Assembly: GCA_963678705.1 (NCBI GenBank)
Contig: OY783212.1
Coordinates: 1,736,001-1,800,000, forward strand
Length of the DNA stretch: 64,000 bases
From: Panorpa germanica
Lineage: Eukaryota > Arthropoda > Insecta > Mecoptera > Panorpidae
Direction: 5' to 3'
Made by a program: the position numbers and the translations under genes. A model generated the notes under the pieces. That model was not told the DNA's origin, ran no database searches, and was given only the letters and a program-made list of their open reading frames with translations. Within the stretch, counting starts at the first letter, position 1. Each line of letters starts with the position of its first letter. Shown here in pieces: positions 24,606 through 35,914 of the stretch.

Positions 24606-27276
24606 TTATTCTGGTAGCAGTAACCGCAGGGGCAAAGCTGCAAACATTTTATCAGCAACTCCACGGAGTACTTTAGCCAAAGCATCTTCAAGAGCAGGTC
24701 GCAGTTCACCAGCTACTGCACGCCAATTATCATTCAGAAATTTGTTCATAGCTCCACCTATATAAAATATACTTTTATGTAAAATCTCGAGAATTTGTCG
24801 GTAAAGAACGTACATGTATAATAATGTTCAACCCATTAAGCCAGGAACTAAACCCTAAGCTGACCTCGAACCTAACTAACTGTGTAAAATGAGGTACAGC
24901 GATTCTAAGTACTTGCTCCGGCATGTACAAAAGTGCGCATGAGCCTACCCCATCAGCTACAACCCTCGTAATGTCATATTTATAATTAAGAACAATAATG
25001 GCTTACCTAAATCAGGATCACCGCCAAATAAATCAGCAAGAAATACGTTGGCGCCTCCAATATTAAAATCTACAACTAAATTTTTAACTTTCAAATATTC
25101 TTCTCCATTTTTCATAATCTTCTCTGCTTGTAAATTAGCAGTAGCATCTATGTCACCTATTAAAATAAATTAATAGTATAGTATTAATTATTATGTTAAC
25201 ATATTAGTAGAGGAAAATTCGACAAAGATTAATTTCGCATCGAATTTTTTTTTAAACGTTCAAATATAAAGACCGGTTAGTGAACCTTCCAAATACATTA
25301 GTGACAAACCTAGTGAAAAACAGAATTACCTTTAGCAGAGTGAAGAGAAGGTACCCTGCCTTCATTCTGCTAAAGTTAAACTTATTGGAGAACTATTGTT
25401 AAATGCCTATAGGGCAGATGGCAATATACTCAGTAAACATTTTGGAGTCACTTTGACATCATATTGAAGATGCATATGATTTGTTTGTCATGAAAGAGTT
25501 CATTTACAGTTCAGTGAAATGCATATTTTATCGGCTACAAATGGCGAGACCACTCCGCCTGTCGGAATGCAAATTAAGATTAAGAAGTGTAATAGTGATT
25601 GAAACGTCACAAAATAGGACACTTCACCAAATTGTTTACTGGGTTAGCATAGGGTTAGTATCGGAAATAAACAGACGTGAATTAAAAGACGGTTGAATAA
25701 AAAGGATATAAATTACTTGGAGTTACTTACTGTAATTTCCTTTACAAGGTCCTGATCCTTCCAAAGGCATCATAAGGATTCTACCCTTCAAGTTGTAGTT
25801 GGCCTGCATCGTTAAATAAGGAAACCACATCCTTAGCCTGATTCTATTCTTATTTGTGTCCATCCTGCAGTTGCAATTGTTTATTAATTGTTTTCAATGC
25901 AATCACGTTAATTAATTCAAACGTTGCACTTACCTGACGCTCTTCAACTGGAAATGACTCGGACCTTTCACAACGATATCCGTGTACTCAGAATTCAAAT
26001 TAACCGCGCCTGCATTTTGCTCCAACGCCAGTCTGGGTAGATGCAGCGGCTCGCATGGTGGTAATCCCAGCTCGGGGATTCCTTTCGCTAGTCTTGGTCG
26101 AAGGGCTTCGATGGATTTCTTCACACATTCATTGAGTTTTGGATCACTGCGATGACAGATTTGTATATATGATGCTGAAAGTGAAATAATTCTTATATTA
26201 AGCATTGAAGAAGAGTATTGAAAAAGTATTAAGAACACCTAATCTAGTTAGGTAGTATTTTTATTTAATTTATATAACGTCGGCCTATTTTCGATGTCCT
26301 ATCACTGACGACATCCTATTATGTTGACAGTATTTATGGTGTCGTGGCCACATATATGTGTACTGTGTCGCTGTTTTATAAGTTTACGATTATGTATGTA
26401 CATAACTAATTACTTTTTGTAACAATGAAACCCAGTAATTATGGTCCGGGATCGAACCCGAAGACACAACAGTCTGTCGTCAAACATTAATGCTCTCGCC
26501 CACTAAGTTGTCAGGTAGTATTTTTGTTATAATTTTCTTTTAATTCCTAAATTGCTTTTATTTGGAATAGGTCACATCTACGTTAATTTGTTTCCTTTCC
26601 CTTGTTTTAAAACCTTGTTTAAAAGGGGGCAAGAAAGGGAAGGTGGAAACTAGTTAAATATGCTTAAATGTGCAAAACCAGAGGGTTTATGACTGTAACA
26701 GAGTGATAGAGGTAAATGGCAGGATAAGTGAAAATGAAGTCAGAAGAGAGGAAGGATAGTGCAAAGATAATGGAGGGAGAATGGAGAATGACGAAGGTAC
26801 AGCAAGAAGTGGAAGGAAGAAGGTGTAGGGAACATGAAGAGATAGGGTCAAGAGAAGAAAAAACAGAAAGTACTTTTAGAAGTATAGAATAGTTTAGGTT
26901 TAATTTTAAGTTGAAGTTATATGAAATGCATTAACAAATATAATATAATAATTAATATAAGTGAAACATCATATAAAACGGAATCGCACTCAGTGACTTA
27001 AACCGTGGTTTACCTTTTGTATTTTAACTCTCATTTTTGTTCATTTAACCGATAACTGAAGTTTAACAAGGCACTAGTGCTCTACTAAACATAGTTAGGC
27101 GAAATGTATCTTCTACATAAATATTACAATAATGCGTTCCCAAATAAATAAATTAACAAAATGTATAATTGTATAATATAATGCAACTTACGTATTGTAA
27201 TTTCATTTTCATCGTTAGTTGAAGACACGCTGAAGATTGTGCATAATAGAAAAAACTTTACAAACGCAAAAAACAT
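24606..27276 (-). CDS. Takeout/JHBP-like secreted ligand-binding protein, gene B
   Basis: Five exons: 27192-27276, 25934-26174, 25731-25864, 25007-25156, 24606-24757 (762 nt, 253 aa). The start is the ATG of a hydrophobic leader (MFFAFVKFFLLCTIFSVSS). Cys35 and Cys45 form the C-x9-C pair (CHRSDPKLNEC), followed by KGIPELGLPPCEPLHL, a textbook takeout/JHBP motif. The third exon gives YNLKGRILMMPLEGSGP, the fourth the VDFNIGGANVFLADLFGG strand region, and the last GGAMNKFLNDNW and the C-terminal helix. Two extra cysteines, one in PPCEP (about residue 69) and one in GPCKGNY (about residue 149), are absent from the neighbouring paralogs and might pair. A poly(A) signal lies about 9 nt past the stop. 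The intron between exons 3 and 4 holds a MITE (25429-25643). It lies between A and C, same strand, as part of a tandem duplication. Predicted secreted carrier of a small lipophilic ligand; ligand unknown. Confidence 0.94.
25429..25643 (-). mobile_element. MITE, CCCAGTAAAC family, in gene B intron
   Basis: An inverted, somewhat shortened copy (about 215 bp) of the 28521-28774 element with ends CTCAGTAAACATTTTGG and CAAATTGTTTACTGGG. The frame 25481-25696 over it is a shadow. Confidence 0.82.
26262..26520 (-). repeat. tRNA-derived SINE in gene B intron 1
   Basis: Minus strand: an A-box-like TAGTGGGCGAGAGC and a B box GGTTCGATCCC (26448-26458) spaced as in tRNA genes, then a body ending near TAGGCCGACGTTATATAAAT. 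No tRNA cloverleaf survives. Shorter relatives at 27580-27735 and 31606-31690. Confidence 0.7.
26690..26960 (+). repeat. Purine-rich LINE-derived relic in gene B intron 1
   Basis: GA-rich tract ending AGAATAGTTTAGGTTTAATT, like 36285-36310. Inside the first intron of gene B, antisense to it. Confidence 0.45.
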
Positions 27277-27579
27277 TTTAAAATAATATCACAAATCCTT
27301 ATTGATTAAAAAACAAATATATACTAATTACTCAAAACATAATTATTTTAAAGTTATAAAATGTTACGAAGCTATTGCGATATGTTGGAATATGCTGACA
27401 AATCATAAAATAACCTTATTCTTAAGTAGGACTATTGCTGTTTAAATCAGCAGTTATTGTGCAAAAATACAAATTACGTAATAAATTTAAATAAAGTAAT
27501 GAAATAATTGCATGACAATAAAGACACTGATATTTTATCGACAAACTGAAGTTTATAGATTTCTTTTTCTTTACATTTA

Positions 27580-27735
27580 TTTTATTTAACGTCGACCTAT
27601 TTACGACCGATTACCTACTATATTGATAGATTTTGTGGTATCGTAGTCTTATATATATAAACTACACCGCTGCTTAATAAGTTTATGATTATATATACAC
27701 TTTTAACTTGATAATTACCAAACCCAGAAAACATA
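27580..27735 (-). repeat. Truncated SINE copy
   Basis: Body similar to 26262-26440 (ACGTCGACCTATTTACGACC and TTATGATTATATATACACTT parts on the plus strand); the tRNA-like head is missing. Confidence 0.55.
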
Positions 27736-27984
27736 ACTTTGCTTGGAGCAAGTTACAGATTTCAAATTAGAACTGAAAAATTAGTGCGGTACTTGAATCT
27801 ATAGACGAACCATATAATGAAAATGGAAGTGTAAAATACAAATGTCTACGGTACACTGGTGTATTGATAAATATAAAAATAGAACCTGCTACTCAAAATA
27901 ACGTGTGCCAAAGCAGCTACACCAGCTACTGCTGTCGGTGAAATACTGACTGCGCCTGCGATTTATACAACAAAACATACAGAT

Positions 27985-28055
27985 ACCGCTGCATACGACT
28001 TCCTTTCTCATCCACGTCGCATTTAAAAATGAGTTGACTGCTTTCCGTGCTGAAT
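27985..28055 (-). pseudogene. Orphan takeout last-exon relic
   Basis: On the minus strand an acceptor-like ATTCAG precedes a reading frame RKAVNSFLNATW, which aligns with the last-exon start of gene B (GGAMNKFLNDNW) in the same phase. The helix that should follow (ELRPALED in B) is not there; the frame continues into a cysteine-rich, unrelated stretch ending at about 27889. No matching upstream exons are seen between gene B's first exon and gene C's last exon. I read it as a decayed remnant of a duplicated takeout copy. The match is short, so chance is not excluded. Confidence 0.45.
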
Positions 28056-28289
28056 AGATTAGGCATACTTTAAATCGACTAATTAGTAAGAGTGTGTTAT
28101 TCAATATATGTATTAAAAACCCATTAATTATTAAAGCATTATTTATTAATATACAAATCCATATATACAAATATAAATCACAAGTCGATCATATAGTCAT
28201 CACATATTTAGATAAACTCTAACGGAACTCTCCCTAAGAAATATAAATGTCAAAACCGTTTATTACAATTAAATTAAATTTGATTAAAG

Positions 28290-28295
28290 TTTTAT
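28290..28295 (-). terminator. Poly(A) signal of gene C overlapping the stop codon
   Basis: AATAAA on the minus strand; the TAA stop (28292-28294) lies inside the hexamer. If used, the 3' UTR would be only some 15-30 nt. Confidence 0.4.
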
Positions 28296-29903
28296 TTGTT
28301 TGGGAAAAGTTGATCATAGGTAAATCTATCAACAATCTGCATTCCTATCTTCAAGAACAATGAAGACAATGATTTCTCAATCAGTGGGATTATATCTCGG
28401 CTGAAAGCGTCAAAGTTTGAGTTGATGGCATTGTTGATGACGTCACCTGAAATTAAAACAATGGTTATAAAATCTTACACAAATTACTTAAATTTCATTG
28501 CAACCTCAGGTTGCAAATATCCCAGTAAACAATTTGGTGAAGTGCCCTATTTAGTGACGCTTCTCTCACTATTTCACTTCAATTATAGTTCGCATCAACT
28601 TTATCTTCATTTGTATTCCGACAGGTGGAGCAATTTCGCCATTTGTAGCCGATAAAGTAGACATTTTATATGAAAAAATGTGAGAAACTGAACTATAAAT
28701 AAACTCTTTTATGACAAAAAAATCATGACGCATCTTCAATATGATGTCAAAGTGACTCCAAAATGTTTACTGGGATTATACTTCAATAAACATGATCAAT
28801 CGAAAATTATGAGCCATACCTAATAGTTTGTCCCCACCAAACAAGTTGTCCAAGTGCATACGCCCTTTGCCGACTTTGATTTTCATATCCAGTTTATCAA
28901 ATTGAACGTAGGTAACTCCGTCCTTCTCCACCAAGCTTCCACGAAGTTTTACATCACCGATGGAGTTTGCTGAAGCGAATACGTTTTAACTAATAGTTTC
29001 TAAGTGTAAAATCCTAATCTAAAATTATCATTATCGAGCCTAAACTTACTAAAATTCCCCTTATATCCTCCAGATCCCTTGACAGGCAACAGAAGAATTT
29101 GCCCATCAACAACATATTTTCCTTCAGTCAATAATTCAGGAAGAAATATTTCGAAATCAAATGATAGTTTGGCAAGATCAATCCTGCAATGAAATAACAT
29201 CTTCATGAAGAACAGTTTTAGAAATAGTTACAACATGTAAGACGGTAGTATTTAACTTACTTCATCTTACGCACGTCGAAATTAGATGATCCCAAAGCTG
29301 TGATTTCCTTAGCTGTAATTTTAAGACCTTGACCATTTACTGTGTCTGCAACAATAAGATCTCCAAGATCTAGAGGTTCCATTAAGGGGATGCCATATTT
29401 TGGATCTCCCTTTGCTAGAACAGGGCGAATATCTTCTACAGCTTTTGTAACGCATTTTTCTAGTTCTGGATCATTTCGGCTGCATACGTGGATGAAATCC
29501 GCTGTGGAATTTGATTTTCTTTATACTGTATTCAAGAGATAGACACTGCCACAATTTGAACCGTATGACAAGAGATATTTATGGCGAACGCATTCATGAA
29601 ATTTGTTAAATTTATCCATACTATCAAGATCTAGAAATGGCTTCCCTTTTCTAGATCTTCACATTTCTACATTTCAAAAAAGCGATTAAATACCAGAGCC
29701 GTACTCGATTAAAGAACTAATAAAACTAAATTCGTTTAAAATATTTTCCAAATTCAGTGACTCTCATGAAGACTGTTATCATTACAACCGAACGATATTT
29801 TAGAAGGTTTAGTAATAAGAATCTTACGAAGTTCTTCCAAACAGCTAGCTCCTAAGACAGCTACCAACAGAAACGTGGCTATCTTCAGTTCGATGTTAAA
29901 CAT
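28292..29903 (-). CDS. Takeout/JHBP-like secreted ligand-binding protein, gene C
   Basis: Five exons: 29828-29903, 29261-29501, 29050-29183, 28820-28969, 28292-28446 (756 nt, 251 aa). The chosen start is the ATG of MFNIELKIATFLLVAVLGAS, a good signal peptide. An upstream in-frame Met (29942) would add 13 polar residues before the leader, so I take it as untranslated. Cys32 and Cys42 form C-x9-C (CSRNDPELEKC). The family GIPxLG block is altered to KGDPKYGIPLMEPLDL, so the proline-glycine pattern is only half kept. Later blocks are typical: GKYVVDGQILLLPVKGSG and HLDNLFGG. Segment lengths 241, 134 and 150 are identical to gene B, which points to recent common descent. The stop codon sits inside an AATAAA. 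The last intron contains a MITE (28521-28774). An untranslated first exon probably lies near 32.1 kb. Predicted secreted; ligand unknown. Confidence 0.93.
28521..28774 (+). mobile_element. MITE, CCCAGTAAAC family, in gene C last intron
   Basis: A 254-bp element with ends CCCAGTAAACAATTTGG and CCAAAATGTTTACTGGG (inverted). No clear target duplication (AT/TA-rich flanks). Best preserved copy in the window; the frame 28422-28655 over it is a shadow. Confidence 0.85.
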
Positions 29904-30033
29904 TTTGCTGCTGATCAGGTTGCGTGTTTGCTGCCTGCCCACTTGTGCTAGATTCTCTCGGACAATCTCGATCTCTGTCTTGATGGGGATTTCTATTTTG
30001 GATTGGCGGCGTCCTTGATGTTATCTGGAGCTC
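29904..30033 (-). other. Probable 5' untranslated part of gene C exon 2
   Basis: The minus-strand acceptor TTCACAG is followed at 30033 by sequence leading to the gene C ATG at 29903. A first untranslated exon with a strong donor lies upstream at about 32.1 kb, giving an inferred 5' intron of 30034-32091. Inferred from splice signals only. Confidence 0.4.
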
Positions 30034-30529
30034 CTGTGAACATGTTATGATAATGATTTACGATTATCAATGCACTGTGGACTTTGTGCTTTCTGCAATT
30101 GCAGTAATGCTTGCAGTACGGCGTTAATTATTGCGACAAATGGCACTTCACCTAGTTCTGACATTCCGATCATTGCGTCCAACGGAAATATTAACAATTA
30201 TTCATTTTCTTAGTAAAATGTCAAGGTGTTGTTCATGTTGCTTAGTCCTATAGAATCTAGTAATATACAACGCTTAAATTAATATGATAAAAGACCGAAT
30301 ATGCTATGAGATATTACCATGCATCTTAGGAAATGCGTTAAATTTGAACTATCTAATACGATCTGCAGTTCGTTTTTGTTCAGATCAAAAAGACAGCTTT
30401 TTTTGTTTTAATTTTGGTTTCGTTTATCATAAAGAAATTCCCGAAAAAAATATTTTTATAGTTTCTTTTCAAAATCATATTTGAAAAAGAAAATTAGAAA
30501 CTGAATAGTGACATTATCACCTGACACCT

Positions 30530-30600
30530 GACAGTGTCTTCGATTTCAATTTCTAGACCAGCGATATATTTTCTAGGTTTGCTTGTCATCAATAGAATAA
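30530..30600 (+). repeat. Decayed SINE, second family
   Basis: CCAGCGATATATTTTCTAGG corresponds to CCAGCGCTACATTTTCTAAG of the 34.2-kb SINE; B box degenerate. Confidence 0.45.
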
Positions 30601-30650
30601 ATTATTTGTTACATAAATATACTCGTACATTCGCTATCCTACATTACAAT

Positions 30651-31097
30651 TAGGGATGGTGATCTGAGATCGATTAATCGAACAATACATTTTTTGAATA
30701 GAAGAAATCGATTTTTTAATCGATTTTAAACAATAAATCTCAAACATTCGAGATTCGATTTTTTTTTTGTAAGAATGCAACTATACAATTATTTACAATA
30801 TTTATTATAAGCTTGAACATGAAATATTGTGAATTATAATTATTTTATTTTACAATAAATAACGTACATGATTTTATTGATTAATCAAAAATCACTATTC
30901 ACTTATTTTTTTAATTACAAGAGAAATTTAATGAAAATAAAATCGATAAAAGATCGTTTTTTTTTTTTGGGTTAGTGTCGTTTTCATATAAAAACTCAAA
31001 GAGAATCGAAAAATCGGTTTTTTCTGAATCGATTCTTTAGACTTCTATTCGAATCGATTAAAAAATCGATCTTTTTTAAGAAGAATCGTCATCCCTA
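30651..31097. mobile_element. Non-autonomous element with TAGGGATG inverted ends
   Basis: Starts TAGGGATGGTGAT and ends ATCGTCATCCCTA (inverted match); the interior is AT-rich with many ATCGATT motifs and several inner palindromes. About 447 bp, without coding sequence; possibly hAT-type. No exact target duplication seen. Inside the inferred 5' intron of gene C. Confidence 0.65.
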
Positions 31098-31144
31098 ACT
31101 ACTATACAATATACATACATATCACCATCTACCGATATCAAGCA

Positions 31145-31146
<2 letters not shown>

Positions 31147-31201
<55 letters not shown>
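31147..31201. repeat. (TA)n microsatellite
   Basis: About 55 bp of uninterrupted AT dinucleotide repeat, 50 bp beyond the TAGGGATG element. Confidence 0.95.
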
Positions 31202-31205
<4 letters not shown>

Positions 31206-31605
31206 CAGCCATCTGCTAAAAAGGCTAAAGAAGAAAAACAACACATTTTTGTTATTGATTCAAAATATTATTTTATCCAGGACATACTGGAACTAATTTT
31301 TGAACTTAAACTTCATTTTATCCGTTGGTAATTTAACTTGGAAAATAACAATTCGTGAATTCGATTACAGGAATTATTTTAATTACGAAAAATATATTTC
31401 CATTTTCGGTTCCTTTCGTCAAATAAATAACGTTACATGAGTACTATTATCGATTCGATTTTAGTCCTTGAATATCTATATCCAAAACGGGCCACTTGTT
31501 TTGCCTAGCGTGTTTTTCTTTCACAATTGCTTTACACCGCGTATGAGTAGAACACGAAAATTTCACCATTTTTTACTGTTAAATGTTACTTAAACTGGGC
31601 TTAGC

Positions 31606-31690
31606 TGTTATTAGGCAGCGGTGTTGATCCATACATATTACTGGGATAGGACTTAGCGGTGGTATTTCCACCGACGTTAAATAATTTTTA
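31606..31690 (+). repeat. Truncated SINE-like fragment
   Basis: Short segment ending CCACCGACGTTAAATAA, similar to the tail of the 26.3-kb SINE. Weak match. Confidence 0.35.
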
Positions 31691-32091
31691 TTTTTGATTT
31701 GTTAAATAAACTGATTCCTTTTAAAAGTCCATAAATGTATTGCATTAATAATAACTTGTTTAATTGATTAAAAATTTTTTTTTTTGTTGGTAACAAATAG
31801 AAAATCTAAGTGTAAATTAAGTATAAGAATAATAACCCTGATTATTAGACAGTGGCAAAAAATGACTTCGATGCACTAACAGGCCGTTACACAATAGGCC
31901 TTAAACAAAGCACAAAATGAACACAAACAGAGCACTGAAGTAACTGCTAGTTCAAAAAAAGTAGAGTAGTAGAGGAAAACAATATTTTTCTTGATACGAG
32001 TAGACAAAGAAAAATTTATAACTAATCCAAAAGGAATTTTAAAAATAAAGAAAATATGAAAACCACTTATTGAAATATGAAGAGAACTTAC

Positions 32092-32215
32092 TTGTACTTC
32101 TTAGGCGTGATATCCTCTTTAACAGATGCTGTGATCTGCAATGATGACTGATACCACCTGGCTAACCTGGCTACCTGGCTACCTGGCTATCTGACTTTAG
32201 CGCACTCAATGCAAT
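32092..32215 (-). other. Probable untranslated first exon of gene C
   Basis: On the minus strand a TATA box (32240-32247) is followed by a GC-richer stretch without an obvious long frame, ending at a perfect donor (ACAA|GTAAGT, exon end 32092). It contains a small tandem repeat (AGCCAGGT units, about 32160-32190). The only downstream gene start on this strand is gene C. The 5' boundary is approximate, about 30 nt below the TATA box. Confidence 0.42.
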
Positions 32216-32239
32216 GGCAATCCTGCACGTGGTGGACGC

Positions 32240-32247
32240 TATTTATA
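32240..32247 (-). promoter_or_regulatory. TATA box, probable gene C promoter
   Basis: TATAAATA on the minus strand in a GC-rich context (GCGCGTATAAATAGCG), upstream of the exon-like stretch with a GTAAGT donor at 32090. Its assignment to gene C depends on the inferred 2-kb 5' intron. Confidence 0.45.
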
Positions 32248-32299
32248 CGCGCGTGATTGCCTCGCGATGGTTTCTGAGATGGATCTCTATCCGTACCAT

Positions 32300-34130
32300 C
32301 TCATTACAGCGTCATTAAGTACGCATTGTTTATGTGTCGCTATGTGTCATTAAGTCGCTGTACTATCATTTATTTTTATTCAGACGTTTACATGGATCTT
32401 GACAATAAATTGACATGTCACGTAATCGCTAAATATGACAACTTAATTGTATTATGCAGTTGCACTTGCAGTTCACTAAGTCCAAATTTTAAATCAATTG
32501 TTTTGATATTTAATTTATCGTTTTTATTTAATACTTTAATCCAGATTTCATGTTTTCAGAATAACCATTCCTTGTCACATTTGTGTTTTAATTTGAGTTT
32601 AGTTAATTTAGTTAGTGCACATGCGTCGTTAGTAATATAAATTTCAACAGTTCGATAGTTGGGAAATTGGGAAATTGAATGTGGAATGATTAAAATTGCT
32701 GTTTTAAATATGGTTGAAGTTACGAGAGTTCGTCGGTGACTCATATTTAAAACAAGTTGTGGGGTATAAACTGCTGACATAACTAAAAAGCACTGACTCA
32801 TTTATTTTTCTATAATGTATATAGAAACGAATAAGACAAAATTCATTATCGTATTATAAATTTATACCGCTCTTATAACCTCTTTTAAGTATAAGTCACC
32901 GCCGATCTATCGTGATTTTGACTATAACAATTAAGAAACTGTTTTAATTTCTTTACGTTTCACAAACTGACATTGAACTTCTTTTAAATATAAATCCTAC
33001 TGAATTTTGACAGATTATCATATTTTGGAGGTTATAGTATAATATTTTCTTTTTAATTTAATATTTTTAATTTAGAAATATTGGACCTTGTAAGGTTCTA
33101 AAAAAACAAAGAAAACTTAAAATAAATTAAATTAAAAATGGTACTGTGAATGACTGCGGATAATGCCGTATGCTAAGCAATTTAAATTAAATACAAAATA
33201 AAATTAAAACAGCTACTGGGAATGATACTTAATGCTTTTTAAACTAAAAATAACGAAAATAATTATTAAATTTTAAACTGTATTTAAGTCTAAGAATATC
33301 ATCCTCGTTGTTGGTACACAGTTTTCGATGTTTCCTAATTTTAAATGTAAGTTGACAGCACAGTGACCAAGAGTGTTGATCGGCTTCGATTCCTGGACTT
33401 GTGCAATATTTTCTGCATTTGGTTGTTGTCAATTTTATTGATTATACTCGTACGTTTACATAAATATACATTCATACCCCTACATTGGAAGTCACTGTCA
33501 AATAGCAATACAGCTCTACTGATATCTTGCAAAATATACACAGTCACCTAAGAAAAAAGAACACATCAAAAAAAAATTACAGAACACTATGACAAATCAA
33601 GGTTTTGACAGGCAAACCTAATCGACAAAATATAAAAATACTCGATGACATTGTCGTAAAACCAGAGAAAACATGTAGTTATTCAACATAATGCAATAAA
33701 GCAATTATAAATGTTTATATATGTATAATAATTCAGCCTGCTTATGTTTGTGCTCATAAAACTCGAAAAGTAGTGGGTCGATTGACTTGAAATGTTGGTC
33801 CATTGCGGGTGGTGTAGTAGGACGCAGCAGTAAATGGACGTTAAATATACACAAATAACTTTAAACAACTGAAGTAACTTATAACTTAATATTGAACAAA
33901 TCAGCAACGAATATTAACTTTAAGTGGACAAACAACGACCAGTGTATAGAAAATACGTAGCGTATACTCGACGTTCACTTCAAATTTTGACACAACGTTG
34001 TTTCGAAAATCAAATTCATTTCTTTCCAGATGATTGTCATCTGTATTTTCGTTTCTGTTTGTGTGTCTTTTATTTACTTTCCCATTCATTTCATACCAGA
34101 CTATACACAGCCAACGTGGCCGGGTTTAGC
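32300..34130. other. Intergenic stretch, nothing coding recognised
   Basis: AT-rich, only short overlapping frames without domain resemblance; one repeat at 33785-33890. Confidence 0.5.
33785..33890 (-). repeat. Repeat pair member
   Basis: Inverted relative of 21005-21095. Small frames over it are shadows. Confidence 0.5.
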
Positions 34131-34139
34131 AAGTGCATT

Positions 34140-34380
34140 TTAAAAATTGTCCAAACAATGGCCGAGAGCAGTTATATCTGTCTTTAAGTTCGATTCCCGG
34201 ACCAGCGCTACATTTTCTAAGTTTGATTGTGTTTTGTTGAACTATATACTCGTATATGTATTGCATAATCATAAAAAATGTTAGGCTGGGGTTTTTTTCA
34301 ATATTTATTTGAGTGCATCAACTTTCAAAAGTTATTAGCACTTAAAACAATATTTACATTTATAAACATATAAAGAAATT
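34140..34380 (+). repeat. tRNA-derived SINE, second family
   Basis: A box TGGCCGAGAGC (about 34159) and B box AGTTCGATTCCCGG (about 34187-34200), followed by CCAGCGCTACATTTTCTAAG and a body TTATTTGAGTGCATCAACTT that also occurs at 16985-17030. A decayed relative is at 30535-30600. Confidence 0.65.
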
Positions 34381-34574
34381 CCATTTCTTTAGTTAGTCTG
34401 TCGGTAAAACTGTGACTGTTCAGTGAAAACATATACTCATTAATACAATAAATGTCACTGTAGAAATAACGACCAACACAGTTGATATCTTGAGTGGACA
34501 GAACCCACGTTTTATTTAGTTACTTAAGTGCATATATTGTGAGGTTGAGGTTGAGGTGAATTGACAATTTATAG

Positions 34575-34720
34575 TAAATAAACTTTAAATGTCATTTCTT
34601 CAAATTTCAGGTATGTTTTAAGTCAAACAATGCAATTATTAAAATATGCATGTAAATTAACAAAATAAACTTCAAATTTCAGAAGCAACACATAAGTTTG
34701 TTTAAAATTTATGATTCCTA
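34575..34720 (+). repeat. Dispersed repeat, 3-copy family, diverged
   Basis: AGTAAATAAACTTTAAATGT and TTCAGAAGCAACACATAAGT match the 4.4 and 10.1 kb copies. Confidence 0.6.
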
Positions 34721-34724
34721 ATAA

Positions 34725-35910
34725 AACTAAAGACATAATTGAACTGGAGTCTTATAAACATTTACAATACATAATTTACAACTTATAGACACGAGTATAG
34801 GTATTTAAAATAAAGAGATTATTTTAGGTTATCCTGTGATTTTGTCTAGGTGTCTATATGATTCCCTGAGCTATGCGGACCTGTGGAAGCTTGCCTTAAA
34901 GGATCGTTCTGAACATTAGCACTGTTTGTTGCGTCCATATTTTGAGAAGCACAGTTTTATATGACAATGCTACATAGAATTTGCTCGTGTGTAATTACAT
35001 TTGAATAGATTCAAAAAACTTGTTCTATTTAATTTTTATGATGTCGATTGAAGTTAAATAAATAACAAGTAGGTGCAGGTAACAGAGCGCGTTGGATAAT
35101 AAGAGTAATAATGGAGTAATCGATAACATGACCGTAGTTTGATCATTCTGACAATGCACATGATGTGTCATCGCGTAGGATTCCATGTAATGGACGTGTC
35201 TAAGGAGCAGGGAGCAATAGGTTAGCGCTGCAAACTTGATGCACATTAATTGCACATGCAAATCAAATGCAAATGTTGTTAAAGATATGCTTGTACGTGC
35301 CCGACACCGGCATTGTTATTCATCTCCAAAGTGACGACTTTGACATTCAGTTGGTCATTCCTGGAACCGTCTGGAGGACGTGCTGAATCAACGCACATGC
35401 AGAACGATGAGGAGGACCCTGCCTGAACTCTGCACTGGACTGTCCTCACATCGTAAATCTCTGATCTTTAACTTTCACAGCATTCACAGTTAGGTACTTT
35501 AAATTATGTCCTTTTCTTGTTAAAAAAAATAATTAATACTTATAGTGCAATGCCATTCCTAAAGTTGATTTAACATTGTGCCGAATAATTTATTGTACAG
35601 GCCAATTTAACAAAATGAAAAACAAAATTGATGTCATTCCTTTATTAACTTCATTTGTTACGTTATGCATGGAATATAACTTTGTTGAAATAGCCACTTG
35701 CTGAGAACAGACCTTTTTGCTCGTTTCTCGAGTTAACACAGTGGAAAATAAATGGCACCACCATGCTCCGTTGAACGCTTATGCCAATTTTACACAATTT
35801 ATCGATAACCGAAACCAGTAGTCGATAACCTGAAGGTCTTTGACTATGTAAGTGCGTGTAATGCAATTATGACTAGATACAAAATATCATATAAAAGTAA
35901 CCTTAAGCTA
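34725..35910. other. Intergenic stretch, nothing coding recognised
   Basis: A GC-richer part at 35290-35460 gives no recognisable protein on either strand. A repeat segment TTTACAACTTATAGACACGA at 34780-34820 also occurs at 17375-17420. Confidence 0.45.
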
Positions 35911-35914
35911 TAAC

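Noticed and set aside
26440-26520. tRNA gene
   Set aside because: A and B boxes are present but no foldable cloverleaf and the body continues as a repeat; called SINE.
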